8,255 nt of DNA. Source: Sphaerochaetaceae bacterium. Lineage in GTDB: Bacteria; Spirochaetota; Spirochaetia; Sphaerochaetales; Sphaerochaetaceae. A program made the position numbers and the translations under genes. The stretch covers positions 1 to 8,255 of the forward strand of contig JALNVT010000108.1 in the NCBI GenBank assembly GCA_023231265.1, read 5' to 3'. The notes under the pieces were generated by a model, which worked only from the letters and a program-made list of their open reading frames with translations, had not been told where the DNA came from and did not search any database. Of the stretch, positions 7,723 through 8,255 are shown piece after piece. Numbering within the stretch: position 1 is the stretch's first letter; every line of letters begins with the position of its first letter.

Positions 7723-7742
7723 AAACATAAATAAAAATGTTT
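7723..7742. repeat. Inverted repeat AAACAT-N8-ATGTTT upstream of the oxidoreductase promoter
   Basis: AAACAT (7723-7728) and ATGTTT (7737-7742) form a perfect 6-bp inverted repeat with an 8-base spacer, covering the position where the -35 box of the leftward promoter would lie. It has the size of a dimeric regulator site. The surroundings are very AT-rich, so chance is a real alternative. Confidence 0.25.
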
Positions 7743-8087
7743 CATTTTGTTGCTTTTGACTAAATAAATCATTTTATACTTAATAAAACGCCTTATCCAG
7801 CCAGATTCTTGTAAATTTAATTTTTTCACCATCTGATTATATTCACCAACCTTTCAAGCAGCATTCAACATGAAAAGATCTGGATATATCTCATATTGTC
7901 AGATGATTGGCAATTAGCAAAATTCTGATACTTAAATAAAATTTAAAAAACCAATATGCAGTTAAAACCAAATCCACACCAAGATAGTTTTTGCGCACAT
8001 TTTAACTCTTTTTATGACTGAAGCATGATCATTGCAATACTTAATAGATAGCAACTAAATTGAACCTTTTTCGTAGTTTTGTACAGG
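7743..8087. other. Gene-free stretch
   Basis: No convincing coding region on either strand: open frames are short, AT-driven and lack ribosome binding sites. I see no tRNA cloverleaf, no strong terminator and no long repeat. ATGATCAT (8026-8033) is a small palindrome of no clear meaning. The stretch is part of about 570 bases between the oxidoreductase start and the next possible start at 8233, long for this otherwise compact region. Confidence 0.55.
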
Positions 8088-8107
8088 TATGTTAATATAT
8101 GTTAACA
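8088..8107. repeat. Tandem 10-bp repeat TATGTTAATA / TATGTTAACA
   Basis: Two adjacent 10-base units differ at one position (8088-8097 and 8098-8107). The period is close to one turn of the helix, so both copies face the same side of the DNA, as in cooperative regulator sites. The second unit contains the palindrome TGTTAACA (8100-8107). It lies about 125 bases upstream of the possible gene start at 8233. Confidence 0.4.
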
Positions 8108-8136
8108 AATTTTTGATAAGTAGTTTTTGAAAGGAT

Positions 8137-8174
8137 AAAAAAAATCCTCCTCAAGCTTGCACCCTTGAGAAGGA
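8137..8174 (-). terminator. Intrinsic terminator for a leftward transcript from the right
   Basis: TCCTCCTCAAG (8145-8155) pairs with CTTGAGAAGGA (8164-8174): ten base pairs with one C/A mismatch around an 8-base loop. On the minus strand the stem is followed directly by eight T (8144-8137). This is a strong leftward terminator. On the plus strand there is no T tail, so there it would only act as a leader hairpin. The gene it serves is not visible in the window. Confidence 0.65.
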
Positions 8175-8204
8175 CGTCGTTTGTACGACATGTATTACCA
8201 TCAT
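8151..8204 (-). CDS. Possible 17-residue leftward small ORF
   Basis: On the minus strand GAGGTG (8210-8205) is followed immediately by ATG ATG GTA, with a stop codon inside the terminator stem at 8151-8153. The predicted peptide is MMVIHVVQTTSFSRVQA. The arrangement of ribosome binding site, very short frame and terminator recalls Bacillota leader peptides or remnants of small holin-like toxin genes, but the peptide has no clear membrane helix and matches nothing I recognise. The frame ending inside the stem argues against a normal gene. Confidence 0.15.
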   Translation of the reverse strand: MMVIHVVQTTSFSRVQA

Positions 8205-8239
8205 CACCTCAAAAAAGAGGGGGAAAACAACAATGGTAA
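8195..8239 (+). promoter_or_regulatory. Possible start-codon-sequestering RNA hairpin
   Basis: TTACCAT (8195-8201) is the perfect complement of ATGGTAA (8233-8239), which contains the putative start codon. Inside, CCTC (8207-8210) pairs with GAGG (8217-8220) of the ribosome binding site across a six-A loop. The folded RNA would hide both signals. A small hairpin with GTCGT/ACGAC and a TTGT loop (8176-8189) precedes it. A translational switch or thermometer is possible; without the downstream gene it is inference. Confidence 0.3.
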
Positions 8240-8255
8240 AAAGACAGAGGGTGAA
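8233..8255 (+). CDS. Possible start of a gene cut by the window edge
   Basis: ATG at 8233 opens a frame reading MVKRQRV up to the edge. It is preceded by GAGGGGG (8217-8223) at 9 bases, a usable ribosome binding site. Seven residues are too few to identify a product, though the basic start would suit a nucleic-acid-binding or ribosome-associated protein. The leftward terminator just upstream argues that a leftward transcript also crosses this place, so the start may be false. Confidence 0.35.

Noticed and set aside
7686..7832. Minus-strand 48-codon frame (MVKKLNLQESGW...) with a hydrophobic C-terminal end, upstream of the oxidoreductase.
   Set aside because: It has no ribosome binding site at a usable distance, overlaps the oxidoreductase promoter and leader, and its hydrophobic end comes from T-rich DNA.
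7870..7917. Plus-strand frame MKRSGYISYCQMIGN.
   Set aside because: Only 15 codons, no ribosome binding site, and stops follow in the same frame.
8199..8210. CATCACCTC resembles the 3' end of 16S rRNA (ATCACCTCC).
   Set aside because: Only a few bases match and no other rRNA sequence surrounds it; better explained as the complement of the ribosome-binding-site-like GAGG.

Overview
The window is AT-rich. Its genes use clear Shine-Dalgarno sequences, its promoters have TATAAT-type -10 boxes (two of them with a TGn extension), and its intrinsic terminators are hairpins followed by T runs. With a low-GC cation transporter carrying a doubled C-terminal domain, a GH4 phospho-glycosidase, a cytoplasmic GH36 alpha-galactosidase and a rubredoxin-reductase-like flavoprotein, it fits a sugar-fermenting anaerobe, most probably a low-GC Bacillota. 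This is inference: no rRNA or marker gene is present, and another low-GC anaerobe such as a spirochaete cannot be excluded.

Layout. (1) 21-1403 (+) is a GH4 NAD-dependent glycosidase of the 6-phospho-beta-glucosidase type. It is probably the last gene of an operon entering from the left and is closed by a terminator at 1438-1479. (2) 1582-2697 (+) is a cation diffusion facilitator with a Mn-type metal site and its own extended -10 promoter. (3) A short-loop bidirectional terminator at 2715-2746 separates it from the convergent gene at 2753-4075 (-), an unrecognised cytosolic protein that looks like a beta-sandwich carbohydrate or mutarotase-like protein. (4) A 100-bp divergent control region (4076-4175) has overlapping back-to-back promoters and a 15-bp palindrome. 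It drives this unknown gene leftward and a GH36 alpha-galactosidase (4176-6542, +) rightward. (5) The galactosidase ends tail to tail, with overlapping stop codons, against a FAD/NAD(P)H oxidoreductase (6539-7660, -). (6) 7661-8232 is a long stretch with no convincing gene. It holds the oxidoreductase promoter, a near-perfect 10-bp tandem repeat, a strong leftward terminator and, at the right edge, a possible gene start that can fold into an RNA hairpin hiding its own start codon.

How the genes may work together: GH36 would release galactose from raffinose/melibiose-type oligosaccharides inside the cell, and GH4 would cleave phosphorylated glycosides delivered by a PTS. The divergent unknown protein is the best candidate for an undescribed partner of the alpha-galactosidase, because the two share one control region. 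The cation exporter and the flavoprotein look like independent housekeeping or stress genes. I see no mobile element, CRISPR array, tRNA or rRNA.
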